A stretch of 41,219 nt of DNA, from the NCBI GenBank assembly GCA_017475265.1, contig JAFVFY010000052.1, forward strand, positions 1 through 41,219. Direction: 5' to 3'. This document shows, piece by piece, positions 1 to 5,824 of the stretch. The notes under the pieces were generated by a model. It saw only the letters and a list, made by a program, of their open reading frames with translations, ran no database searches and was not told the DNA's origin. This DNA is from Prevotella sp. GTDB lineage: Bacteria; Bacteroidota; Bacteroidia; Bacteroidales; Bacteroidaceae. Made by a program: the position numbers and the translations under genes. Position 1 is the first letter of the stretch; each line of letters opens with the position of its first letter.

Positions 1-531
1 ATAGGCGGTATGGAGCACAGCGCGAAACGTTGACCAATAGCCTGCGATGCTATTGGTGTGTAGCGTCTGATTCGTATGCTTCAGCTGGTGGGCGGTCATC
101 AGATACTCTTTGAACTTGTTACAGAGGTCAACATTAATCTCATCGAAGCGGCACTTGCCGTTGCAGAACTTCTCAAAGTGGAGATAGACGTTCTCCCATT
201 TTGTGTTCTTCTTGTAGGCCTTCTCCTTGAAGTAGTCGAGGAAGCTGCCCTTCATCTTCTCCTTGTCGAAGAAGTCATAACGCTCGTTGACGATGCTCTC
301 GAAACGACGGCAGCGCAGGGCCTCGGCCTTCTCGCGCATACGGTCGTTATAGTCACGTTCGCGCTGGTTCTTCGGCTTGGCGTAGATGTAGATGCCGAGA
401 CTCTCGTGACGCATAACTTTCATTGTGCTCTCATCCCTGTAGCTAGGGTAATAGTCCAAGTAAAAGGACAGCTGTTCTCCGCCTTTTATTTTCCGTGTTC
501 GGAGGGTCACGGTCTTACAAATGTTACACAT
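1..531 (-). CDS. Tyrosine recombinase (integrase), N-terminal part, cut by window edge
   Basis: The first 177 residues of a minus-strand protein start at an ATG at 531 and run open off the left edge. Residues 1-95 look like the Arm-type DNA-binding region of Bacteroidetes integrases: a strand-rich start with TVTLRTRKIKGGEQLSFYLD, then a basic helix rich in Arg and Lys. Residues about 100-177 look like the SAM-like core-binding domain (GSFLDYFKEKA, then FDEINVDLCNKFKEYLM). The catalytic domain with the R-H-R-Y residues would lie outside the window, so activity cannot be judged. Family knowledge: such enzymes integrate and excise conjugative or mobilizable elements. The two HTH genes just upstream on the same strand fit an excisionase/integrase module, so this is probably the edge of an integrated element extending left. 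Confident in family, not in completeness. Confidence 0.8.
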   Translation of the reverse strand, partial: MCNICKTVTLRTRKIKGGEQLSFYLDYYPSYRDESTMKVMRHESLGIYIYAKPKNQRERDYNDRMREKAEALRCRRFESIVNERYDFFDKEKMKGSFLDYFKEKAYKKNTKWENVYLHFEKFCNGKCRFDEINVDLCNKFKEYLMTAHQLKHTNQTLHTNSIAGYWSTFRAVLHTAY

Positions 532-561
532 ATACCTTATTATATTTTAATGAATATTCTT

Positions 562-631
562 GGTGAAGCGTCTCTTCACGTGTGCAAATTTCGCTCATTA
601 TCCTTGTATGGTGGCAGTTATTATGCATAAT
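562..631. promoter_or_regulatory. Hairpin and palindrome upstream of integrase
   Basis: The 541-725 gap between the integrase and the triple-HTH gene carries a hairpin GTGAAG-cgtct-CTTCAC (563-579) and a perfect 12-bp palindrome ATTATGCATAAT (620-631). Both lie upstream of the integrase start. They are candidate operators for the neighbouring HTH proteins, which is inference only. Nothing else is recognisable in this gap. Confidence 0.3.
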
Positions 632-725
632 GTACCCATAATGTCTTGATAATGCTGGTTATTCATGCAGGATAGGCCGTCATCTTCAGCCAGAGTGCTC
701 ATCATAACTGGTCTCACATGAATGC

Positions 726-1271
726 TCATACGATGCTGTAACTGCCATAGAGGGCAAGCCTTTCCTCCATGATCCTGTCGAAATCGGCCTTGGGAATCAG
801 GTTCTTCACACCGACCTTGACCATGGCGATGCTGTTCTTCTTAGCAATGATGCCGACATTGGCGGTGCTCATGCCATATTTCTCGGCGGCTTCTTTGGCC
901 GTGTAATAGCTGTCATCCGCTACAAGGTCTGTGCGCCTCAACTGCTCAAAGTGGTCTTTGGAGTAGTAGGTCTGGCCATACTCCCGCTTGGTCGGAATGT
1001 GATGTCGATAGGCATTGGAGCGGACAGAGGCAGCACTCATGCCGAACAGTTCCTGAGCCTCCTTCATCGTCAACCACTCACTGACAGCCTCCACATCAGC
1101 AGACACTCCAAACAACTTGTCCATGTGTTTGCGGCTATAATAGTTCTTGCCCGCTATACGGCATACTGGCACATGATTTCTCTTGGCCGATGTGTAGAGC
1201 CAAGACTTCTTGACCTTGTAGATATTCATGACTTCCTCGCCGGAAATGTAGTCAAGAACTTCTGACTCCAA
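726..1271 (-). CDS. Protein with three tandem excisionase-like HTH domains
   Basis: This 181-residue protein consists almost entirely of three diverged copies of one ~45-residue module, at about residues 8-55, 67-111 and 122-168. Each begins with a helix such as (L/Y)T(M/A)KEA, has a recognition-helix segment (YKVKKSWLYTSAK, FGMSAASVRSNAY, YGMSTANVGIIAK), then a short wing and a (Y/I)(Y/P)(S/K)K(D/A)(H/D)F helix. This is the MerR/HTH_17 excisionase fold. No catalytic or ligand-binding domain is present. It lies between the integrase and a zinc-ribbon/HTH gene on the same strand, so it is probably a DNA-bending or regulatory factor of the mobile element (Xis- or RDF-like). The triple arrangement could contact three sites at once. 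The exact role is inferred. Confidence 0.65.
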   Translation of the reverse strand: MESEVLDYISGEEVMNIYKVKKSWLYTSAKRNHVPVCRIAGKNYYSRKHMDKLFGVSADVEAVSEWLTMKEAQELFGMSAASVRSNAYRHHIPTKREYGQTYYSKDHFEQLRRTDLVADDSYYTAKEAAEKYGMSTANVGIIAKKNSIAMVKVGVKNLIPKADFDRIMEERLALYGSYSIV

Positions 1272-1297
1272 TTGTGCAACATCAGACTTTGGAAGGC

Positions 1298-1699
1298 TTA
1301 TATCGTTTTCTTGGACTTGGTTGGTTTCGTCGTCGGCTTCTTTGGTCTGCTCGTCGGCAACACCCGATGATACGGATTCCCCGCCAACATCTTCTCAATA
1401 TCAGCTTTGCGGATAAAAGCCATCCTGCTGCTGATTCTTGATGCGGCCAGTTTACCCTCGTTCACCAACTTGTAAACATACTGCCGCGAACACCCCATCA
1501 GTATCGCAGCCTTGGCAAACGTCAGATACTCCTGATTCTGCAACCCAATGACTGGCTCCACGGCATTCATAAAATCCTGCTGCCGCTTCTTTCTGGCTTC
1601 CTTCGCCTTTGTCTGACACTCCTCGCAGCAAAACTTCTGCATTCCACTTCTTGCCACAAACTCCTTACCACAATACTTGCACTTTCTAACTTGCTTCAT
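1298..1699 (-). CDS. Zinc-ribbon plus excisionase-type HTH protein
   Basis: The N-terminus carries a small zinc-binding motif, CKYCGKEF, followed by FCCEEC about 14 residues later (C-x2-C ... C-x2-C). A Lys/Arg-rich linker follows, then an excisionase-like HTH (about 33 residues from YLTFAKAAILMGCSRQYVYK to the wing LAASRI). The tail is basic and Pro/Thr/Lys-rich (RPKKPTTKPTKSKK). The reading frame opens with a GTG at 1708, but an ATG three codons in (1699) is the more natural start. The gene is 26 bp upstream of the triple-HTH gene on the same strand, suggesting co-transcription. Such proteins accompany tyrosine recombinases in Bacteroidetes integrative elements and probably act as regulator or excision factor. 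The assignment is from architecture, not a specific family match. Confidence 0.65.
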   Translation of the reverse strand: MKQVRKCKYCGKEFVARSGMQKFCCEECQTKAKEARKKRQQDFMNAVEPVIGLQNQEYLTFAKAAILMGCSRQYVYKLVNEGKLAASRISSRMAFIRKADIEKMLAGNPYHRVLPTSRPKKPTTKPTKSKKTI

Positions 1700-1770
1700 T
1701 TTCAACACTCTTTTGATGGTTCAACGTACATTTTCTCTTTCCCTACCGTTGAGTCAACCATGCTTCACGT

Positions 1771-1866
1771 TCGTCACCCTATGTCAACTCCGTCCACATC
1801 GTGACTTTCAACGAATCCGTCCGCTCTGTTTTGTCACCCTTTGCATCCCGTCGTTACCCTTTGTCA
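1771..1866. repeat. Three direct repeats upstream of the HTH gene
   Basis: Three copies of a ~16-bp motif, TYGTYACCCTWTGYMW, lie at 1771-1786, 1831-1846 and 1851-1866. Their starts are offset by 60 and 20 bp, near-integral helical turns. They lie 70-170 bp upstream of the minus-strand HTH gene, where an operator or recombinase arm-site array would be expected. The rest of the 1709-2051 gap is AT-rich towards 2051 and shows no convincing gene. Confidence 0.5.
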
Positions 1867-2051
1867 TCTGAGTCCGCAGAATGACGATTTTCAGGCCCCG
1901 TAAATTCCTCGCGGTAGAAATACGTTGCAAAAATATACTGAAATTCGGTTACTACCAAATTCCATCCATCAAGTGTTAAAAATCAAAAGTTATTGAAAAT
2001 GAGTATTTTATACGTAGTTGGTATTAGATATTCCTGGTTGTTTATACCCGT

Positions 2052-2615
2052 TTAGATACAATTCAGGAAAGCGCCATCTCCTATGCTCGTCACGCTGTTT
2101 GGAATCGTGACGGAGGTAAGACCGCTGCAACCATAGAAAGCGCGGTCTCCTATGCTCGTCACGCTGTTAGGTATTAACAAGTCATTTATTTCCACTTCCC
2201 CAATATAAAGATGCTGTGCATAGCATAAAGGATTGGATGAATAATTGCTAAATGATATGTTACACCACGCGGCTATGTCTGATATATACACAGAGGTTAG
2301 GCCTCTGCAACCACCAAAAGCATCCCATCCTATGTTCGTCACGCTGTTGGGAATCGTGACAGAGGTCATGTCGCTGCAATTATAGAAAGCAGAGCCTCCT
2401 ATGCTCGTCACACTGTACTCTGCCCCGTCGTAGGTGACTGAGGCGGGGATGACCACATTGCCTGTGTACTTCCCGTTAGGGTTACTTTTCACTGTGGCCT
2501 CTTTAATCTTCGAGACCAATTCGTAGTAGATGCCGTCAATCTCCACCTCCTCAGCCCCAGTCACCATCGGCAGTAGCATCAGAATGAAAAAGGATAGTAC
2601 TTTCTTCATAGTCAT
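2052..2615 (-). CDS. BspA-like leucine-rich repeat secreted protein, short or truncated
   Basis: The 187-residue protein has an N-terminal signal peptide (MTMKKVLSFFILMLLPMVTGAEE), a short lead-in (DGIYYELVSK, typical of this family), then LRR_5/BspA repeats of the form SVT(S/N)IGxxAFxxCxxLTSVTIPN. About four repeats are visible, one replaced by a divergent segment (about residues 106-145). The protein stops abruptly inside a repeat, ending AFLNCI. BspA-family proteins are usually much longer, with many repeats and a C-terminal domain, so this looks 3'-truncated or a recombination remnant. It lies beside a mobile-element edge, which may be the cause. A good promoter precedes it (2662-2693). 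BspA proteins are surface or secreted adhesins; function here is inferred. Confidence 0.75.
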   Translation of the reverse strand: MTMKKVLSFFILMLLPMVTGAEEVEIDGIYYELVSKIKEATVKSNPNGKYTGNVVIPASVTYDGAEYSVTSIGGSAFYNCSDMTSVTIPNSVTNIGWDAFGGCRGLTSVYISDIAAWCNISFSNYSSNPLCYAQHLYIGEVEINDLLIPNSVTSIGDRAFYGCSGLTSVTIPNSVTSIGDGAFLNCI

Positions 2616-2661
2616 TATTGATAATTAGCAAATTTAATTAGTGAAAATTCGCGTTCGGCGG

Positions 2662-2693
2662 CAAAATTACAAAAAAATCCCGCAACTCACAAA
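2662..2693 (-). promoter_or_regulatory. Promoter of the BspA-like gene
   Basis: On the minus strand a -7 box TAATTTTG (2669-2662) follows a TTTG -33 box (2693-2690) with 20 bp between. This matches the Bacteroidetes consensus. The -33 box lies in the loop of the terminator hairpin at 2671-2715, so terminator and promoter overlap. Confidence 0.6.
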
Positions 2694-2715
2694 AGAATTG
2701 CGGGATTATTTCTAT
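2671..2715 (-). terminator. Terminator hairpin, copy 1 of a duplicated 45-bp sequence
   Basis: Read on the minus strand, AATCCCGCAA pairs with TTGCGGGATT around a CT-rich loop and is followed by seven T. The 45 bp are nearly identical (two visible differences) to 3164-3208, the terminator of the esterase gene. No gene upstream of this copy needs it, so it appears to be a duplication. Confidence 0.65.
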
Positions 2716-2737
2716 CTTGGATTATTCATACTCTTTT

Positions 2738-2779
2738 CAACAACAGATTTTACGGATTACACGGATTATACAGATAATC
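2738..2779. repeat. Interspersed CGGATT-type repeat, partial copy
   Basis: A ~42-bp stretch with ACGGATTACACGGATTA at its centre. It is about 90% identical by eye to the reverse complement of the right half of the larger element at 32525-32639, so both belong to one interspersed family. Confidence 0.6.
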
Positions 2780-2800
2780 TTTATATTTTGCCAAATAAAC

Positions 2801-2953
2801 GGTCACGGTCACAGCTGTGACCATGTGACCATCAGCCTTCCCATACGCCTTCGTTTTGATTACAAACGATTGATAATTAGCTTGTTAATTACAATTTATT
2901 TGGCTTTGTTTACGTCTGCGGTCACATGGTCACAGCTGTGACCGTGTGACCGT
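2801..2953. repeat. Pair of nested palindromes forming a large inverted repeat
   Basis: Two ~30-bp copies (2801-2830 and 2922-2953) each contain the perfect 16-bp palindrome GGTCACAGCTGTGACC flanked by further GGTCAC/GTGACC arms. The right copy is close to the reverse complement of the left (one 2-bp indel). About 90 bp of AT-rich sequence separates them, so the DNA could form local hairpins or one long stem. Confidence 0.75.
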
Positions 2954-2980
2954 TGCCTGAGCGGGTGCCTCCATACCAAC

Positions 2981-3083
2981 CATGCTACTTAGACGTATCA
3001 ACTATGCTACTTAGGCGTGCTAAGTATGCCATTTAGGCGTGCTAAGTATGCCACTTAGGCGTGCTAAGTATGCCATTTAGGCT
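2981..3083. repeat. 22-bp tandem array, one hairpin per unit
   Basis: Four full units plus a partial one begin at 2981, 3003, 3025, 3047 and 3069, consensus tatgccacttaggcgtgcta plus ag. Each good unit spans an inverted repeat ACTTAG-gcgtg-CTAAGT. Some units carry changes such as ACTTAG to ATTTAG. It lies in the non-coding block 2616-3209, which holds no credible gene. Confidence 0.8.
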
Positions 3084-3163
3084 TCGGGTCGAACTTCACG
3101 ATGTTGTCAAACATCCGGTCGAAATTCCCTTTCCTCAATAGTTTTTGTAGCTTTATGGCCCAC

Positions 3164-3208
3164 AAAAAAATCCTGCAACTCACAAAAGAGTTGCGGGATT
3201 ATTTCTAT
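3164..3208 (-). terminator. Intrinsic terminator of the carboxylesterase gene, copy 2
   Basis: Immediately after the esterase stop codon (3210-3212). On the minus strand, AATCCCGCAACTC and GAGTTGCAGGATT form a stem with one mismatch, followed by seven T. It is a near-identical copy of 2671-2715. Confidence 0.8.
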
Positions 3209-3209
3209 A

Positions 3210-4769
3210 TTATCTTCTGGGAGCAGCGGGACGACCGGGAGCACCTGCTCCACCAGGAGCGCCGAAGGGGAAGCCCTGTGGCTGGGGAGCAATCTCAGGC
3301 TCGCCAAAGAACGAAGCCTCGGCATCCTTGTCGTCCAGTTTGAACACCATGAACTTTGGAGTCTTCTCTGTCAAGGGTTTCCACTCGCCACCCTTTGGGC
3401 CGTTGGGGTCGCTGTACTTGGCGAAGTTTGTCCAGGCGGTAAGCATCTTCTCGGAGAGGTCCCAGTCGCCCTTGGTCCAAGGACGCCAGCAATGCTTCAG
3501 GCTCTTGAACACGAACCAGAGGTCGGAGGAGTGGAAGGCACCACGCAGACGCTGGGTCACCTCTGGATGACTGCCGTCGTCGGGCAATGGACGGGCGAAC
3601 TCGTAAGCCCAGGCCTTGCCGCCCTTCTGCTCACGAACCTTACAGAACTCGGCGATGTTGGGTGACATGTTGCCCATATCGTTGAGCGTAAATCCAATCA
3701 TATAGGGAACGTCGGCCAGTGTTCCGCCACGAGTGGCATCGTCGAAGCTCTTCTCGCTGACATAGCCGTCAATCATCGGCATGAAGGGCAGACCACGACG
3801 CATAAATGCCATAGGACCGCTTGGCTGCTGGCCGTCGTCATTGATTTGGTAGTAGAGCGTTGGGAGGGCAAAGATGGTCTCGGTAGAGGCTGCACGCATC
3901 TTCTGCAGGTCGGTGAGTCCTGCCCAGTCGAAGACCTTCTTGGCGTTGGCTTCGGCATCGGCAAAGGTGCCACCACTATAGCGTGCACCCATCATGTTAC
4001 CGTTGGCATCAGGAATGGCAAGTCCCTGGGCACTCATAATAACTGCCTTGTGGAACAGTCCGCGAGCCAAAGGACTCTCGCAAAGCGTACGCACACTACC
4101 GCCACCGGCACTCTGACCGAAGATGGTCACGTTGTTGGGGTCGCCACCAAACTGCTCGATATTCTTCTTAATCCACTTCAGGGCTTCAATCTGGTCGAGA
4201 ATGCCATAGTTGCCTGATACATGATGCGGACTCTCCTCCGTCAGAGCGGGGTGAACGAGGAATCCAAACACGCCGAGACGATAGTTGATGCTGACGAGCA
4301 CCACGTCCTTGGCACCCCACTCCTGACCGTCGAACTCAGGCTCTGAGCCAAAGCCCTCACGATAGCCTCCACCATGAATCCAAAGGGCCACCGGCAGTTT
4401 CTTGCCCACCTGTCCAGGAGCCTTCGTCCACACGTTCAGATACAGGCAGTCCTCGCTGAAGGCAGCCTCCTTGCCATAGCCCCACTCGGTGTAGTAGCCG
4501 CCGGTGTACTGGATGGCCTGGAAGCTCGGGCGACCGAAGGTGTCGCAAATCTTCACGCCCTTCCAAGGCACGATGGGCTGTGGCTCCTTCCAACGGTTCT
4601 CACGGATGGGAGGTGCAGCATAGGGGATGCCACGATAGACATACACATCAGGATGGTCATCGGCCAGTACGCCCTGTACCTGACCACCTTCAATCGTTAA
4701 CACTGGGTTCTCTGCAGCCTGTGCAGACATTGCTACGAATAGCAGAAGCGGTAAAAAGAATCTTTTCAT
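3210..4769 (-). CDS. Secreted type B carboxylesterase
   Basis: The 519-residue protein of the carboxylesterase/para-nitrobenzyl esterase family (alpha/beta hydrolase) hydrolyses carboxylic esters. A signal peptide (cleavage likely after AQA, residue 18) sends it to the periplasm or beyond. Visible motifs: EDCLYLNV (106-113), oxyanion-hole HGGG (132-135), nucleophile elbow GQSAG (218-222, Ser220) and GAFHSSDL with catalytic His413. The acid is probably Asp364 in TLND, where many relatives have Glu. Length is normal. The last ~20 residues are a Pro/Gly/Ala tail (GAPGGAGAPGRPAAPRR), a low-complexity extension. It is transcribed divergently from an AraC-type regulator, a likely controller. Natural substrates may be acetyl, feruloyl or other plant-cell-wall esters, but nothing in the sequence specifies this. 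Confidence 0.9.
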   Translation of the reverse strand: MKRFFLPLLLFVAMSAQAAENPVLTIEGGQVQGVLADDHPDVYVYRGIPYAAPPIRENRWKEPQPIVPWKGVKICDTFGRPSFQAIQYTGGYYTEWGYGKEAAFSEDCLYLNVWTKAPGQVGKKLPVALWIHGGGYREGFGSEPEFDGQEWGAKDVVLVSINYRLGVFGFLVHPALTEESPHHVSGNYGILDQIEALKWIKKNIEQFGGDPNNVTIFGQSAGGGSVRTLCESPLARGLFHKAVIMSAQGLAIPDANGNMMGARYSGGTFADAEANAKKVFDWAGLTDLQKMRAASTETIFALPTLYYQINDDGQQPSGPMAFMRRGLPFMPMIDGYVSEKSFDDATRGGTLADVPYMIGFTLNDMGNMSPNIAEFCKVREQKGGKAWAYEFARPLPDDGSHPEVTQRLRGAFHSSDLWFVFKSLKHCWRPWTKGDWDLSEKMLTAWTNFAKYSDPNGPKGGEWKPLTEKTPKFMVFKLDDKDAEASFFGEPEIAPQPQGFPFGAPGGAGAPGRPAAPRR

Positions 4770-4820
4770 AAGATATTAGAATTGTACAGTTGATGAAGTA
4801 ATAATATCAAAGATATTAGA
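4770..4820. promoter_or_regulatory. Direct repeats and -7 box before the esterase gene
   Basis: The 11-mer AAGATATTAGA occurs at 4770-4780 and 4810-4820, exactly 40 bp apart. The second copy overlaps a minus-strand -7 box TATCTTTG (4815-4808); a TTTTG lies 17 bp upstream (4833-4837). These are candidate binding half-sites for the divergent AraC regulator. Confidence 0.45.
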
Positions 4821-4885
4821 CTCGAAAGCCATCAAAAGGTTTAATCTCAATGTTGCTCTTTTTTGCATTTTTCGCCCCACTTTTC

Positions 4886-4916
4886 TTTGTGCTATGAAAA
4901 AAATAGTGTATCTTTG
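4886..4916 (+). promoter_or_regulatory. Promoter of the AraC-family gene
   Basis: TTTG (4886-4889), 19 bp spacer, then TATCTTTG (4909-4916), a perfect Bacteroidetes promoter. It predicts a leader of about 18 nt before the ATG at 4940. Confidence 0.8.
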
Positions 4917-4939
4917 TCGGCGTTTTACATTATCAAGGT

Positions 4940-5824
4940 ATGGAAACAAAGGTGATACACGAGATAACGCCACTAGGTGAACATGATTTCATGTATGTGG
5001 CCGACCGCCACAAGCAGGTGATGGACTATCCCATTCACCATCATGATGTGATGGAACTGAACTTCGTGGAGAACGCTGCCGGATGCCGTCGCGTGGTGGG
5101 CGACTCCAGCGAGGTGATTGGTGACCTCGACCTGGTGCTCATCACTAGTGCAGACCTTGAGCACGTATGGGAACAGCATGAGTGCCAGAGCAACGACATA
5201 CACGAAGTGACCGTACAATTCAAGATTGATTTCGAGAGTGCGAACACCCCCTTCCACACTAACCCCTACAAGAGCATCTATCAGATGATGCTGCGTGCCA
5301 AACATGGCCTGGCGTTCCCTACGACGGCCATCATGACGGTCTATCACCGGTTGGTGAACCTCGCCGCCATAGACGATAAGTTTTACATGGCCCAGGAGCT
5401 GTTCTACATTCTTTATGAGTTGTCAAAGTTCGACGATGCCCACGAGCTGGCCTCCTCTACCTTTGCCAAGGTGGAGGTGAATAGTGACTCGCGGCGTGTG
5501 CAGAAAGTGAAGGACTACATCAACATGCACATCAACGACGAACTGCGCCTGGAACAGCTAGCCGAACTGGTGGGCATGACGCCTACTGCCTTCAGCCGCT
5601 ACTTCAAGTTGCGCACGGGCAAGAACTTCTCGGAGTATATCGTCGACATCCGTCTGGGACAGGCAGCACGCCGCCTGGTGGACACCACCGACAGCGTGAG
5701 CGAGATTTGCTGGTCGTGCGGTTTCAACACCTTGAGCAATTTCAACCGGCTGTTCCGTAAGCGGAAAGGTTGCAACCCCACCGAGTTCCGCGAGAAGTAT
5801 CAGAAGACAAAGATTATCATTTAG
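4940..5824 (+). CDS. AraC-family transcriptional regulator
   Basis: The 294-residue regulator has an N-terminal cupin-like sensing half (HKQVMDYPIHHHDVMELNFV, His-rich as in AraC-type ligand pockets) and a C-terminal double HTH at about residues 190-288. The first HTH reads LRLEQLAELVGMTPTAFSRY; the second ends with the family signature ICWSCGFNTLSNFNRLFRK followed by GCNPTEFREKY. It is divergent from the esterase gene, with a clean promoter of its own and a pair of direct repeats in the shared region, so it probably controls the esterase. The ligand is unknown. Its stop overlaps the stop of the convergent patatin gene by 4 bp, leaving no terminator between the two. Confidence 0.9.
   Translation: METKVIHEITPLGEHDFMYVADRHKQVMDYPIHHHDVMELNFVENAAGCRRVVGDSSEVIGDLDLVLITSADLEHVWEQHECQSNDIHEVTVQFKIDFESANTPFHTNPYKSIYQMMLRAKHGLAFPTTAIMTVYHRLVNLAAIDDKFYMAQELFYILYELSKFDDAHELASSTFAKVEVNSDSRRVQKVKDYINMHINDELRLEQLAELVGMTPTAFSRYFKLRTGKNFSEYIVDIRLGQAARRLVDTTDSVSEICWSCGFNTLSNFNRLFRKRKGCNPTEFREKYQKTKIII

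Noticed and set aside
1677-1871. Small plus-strand ORF
   Set aside because: It overlaps the start of the HTH gene and the direct repeats; composition looks non-coding.
2717-2941. Small ORF of 74 codons
   Set aside because: It is read through the CGGATT and GGTCAC repeats and has no start signal or family resemblance.
2981-3083. CRISPR-like array
   Set aside because: Units are contiguous 22-bp tandem repeats with no unique spacers, and no cas genes are present. The same applies to 15556-15636.
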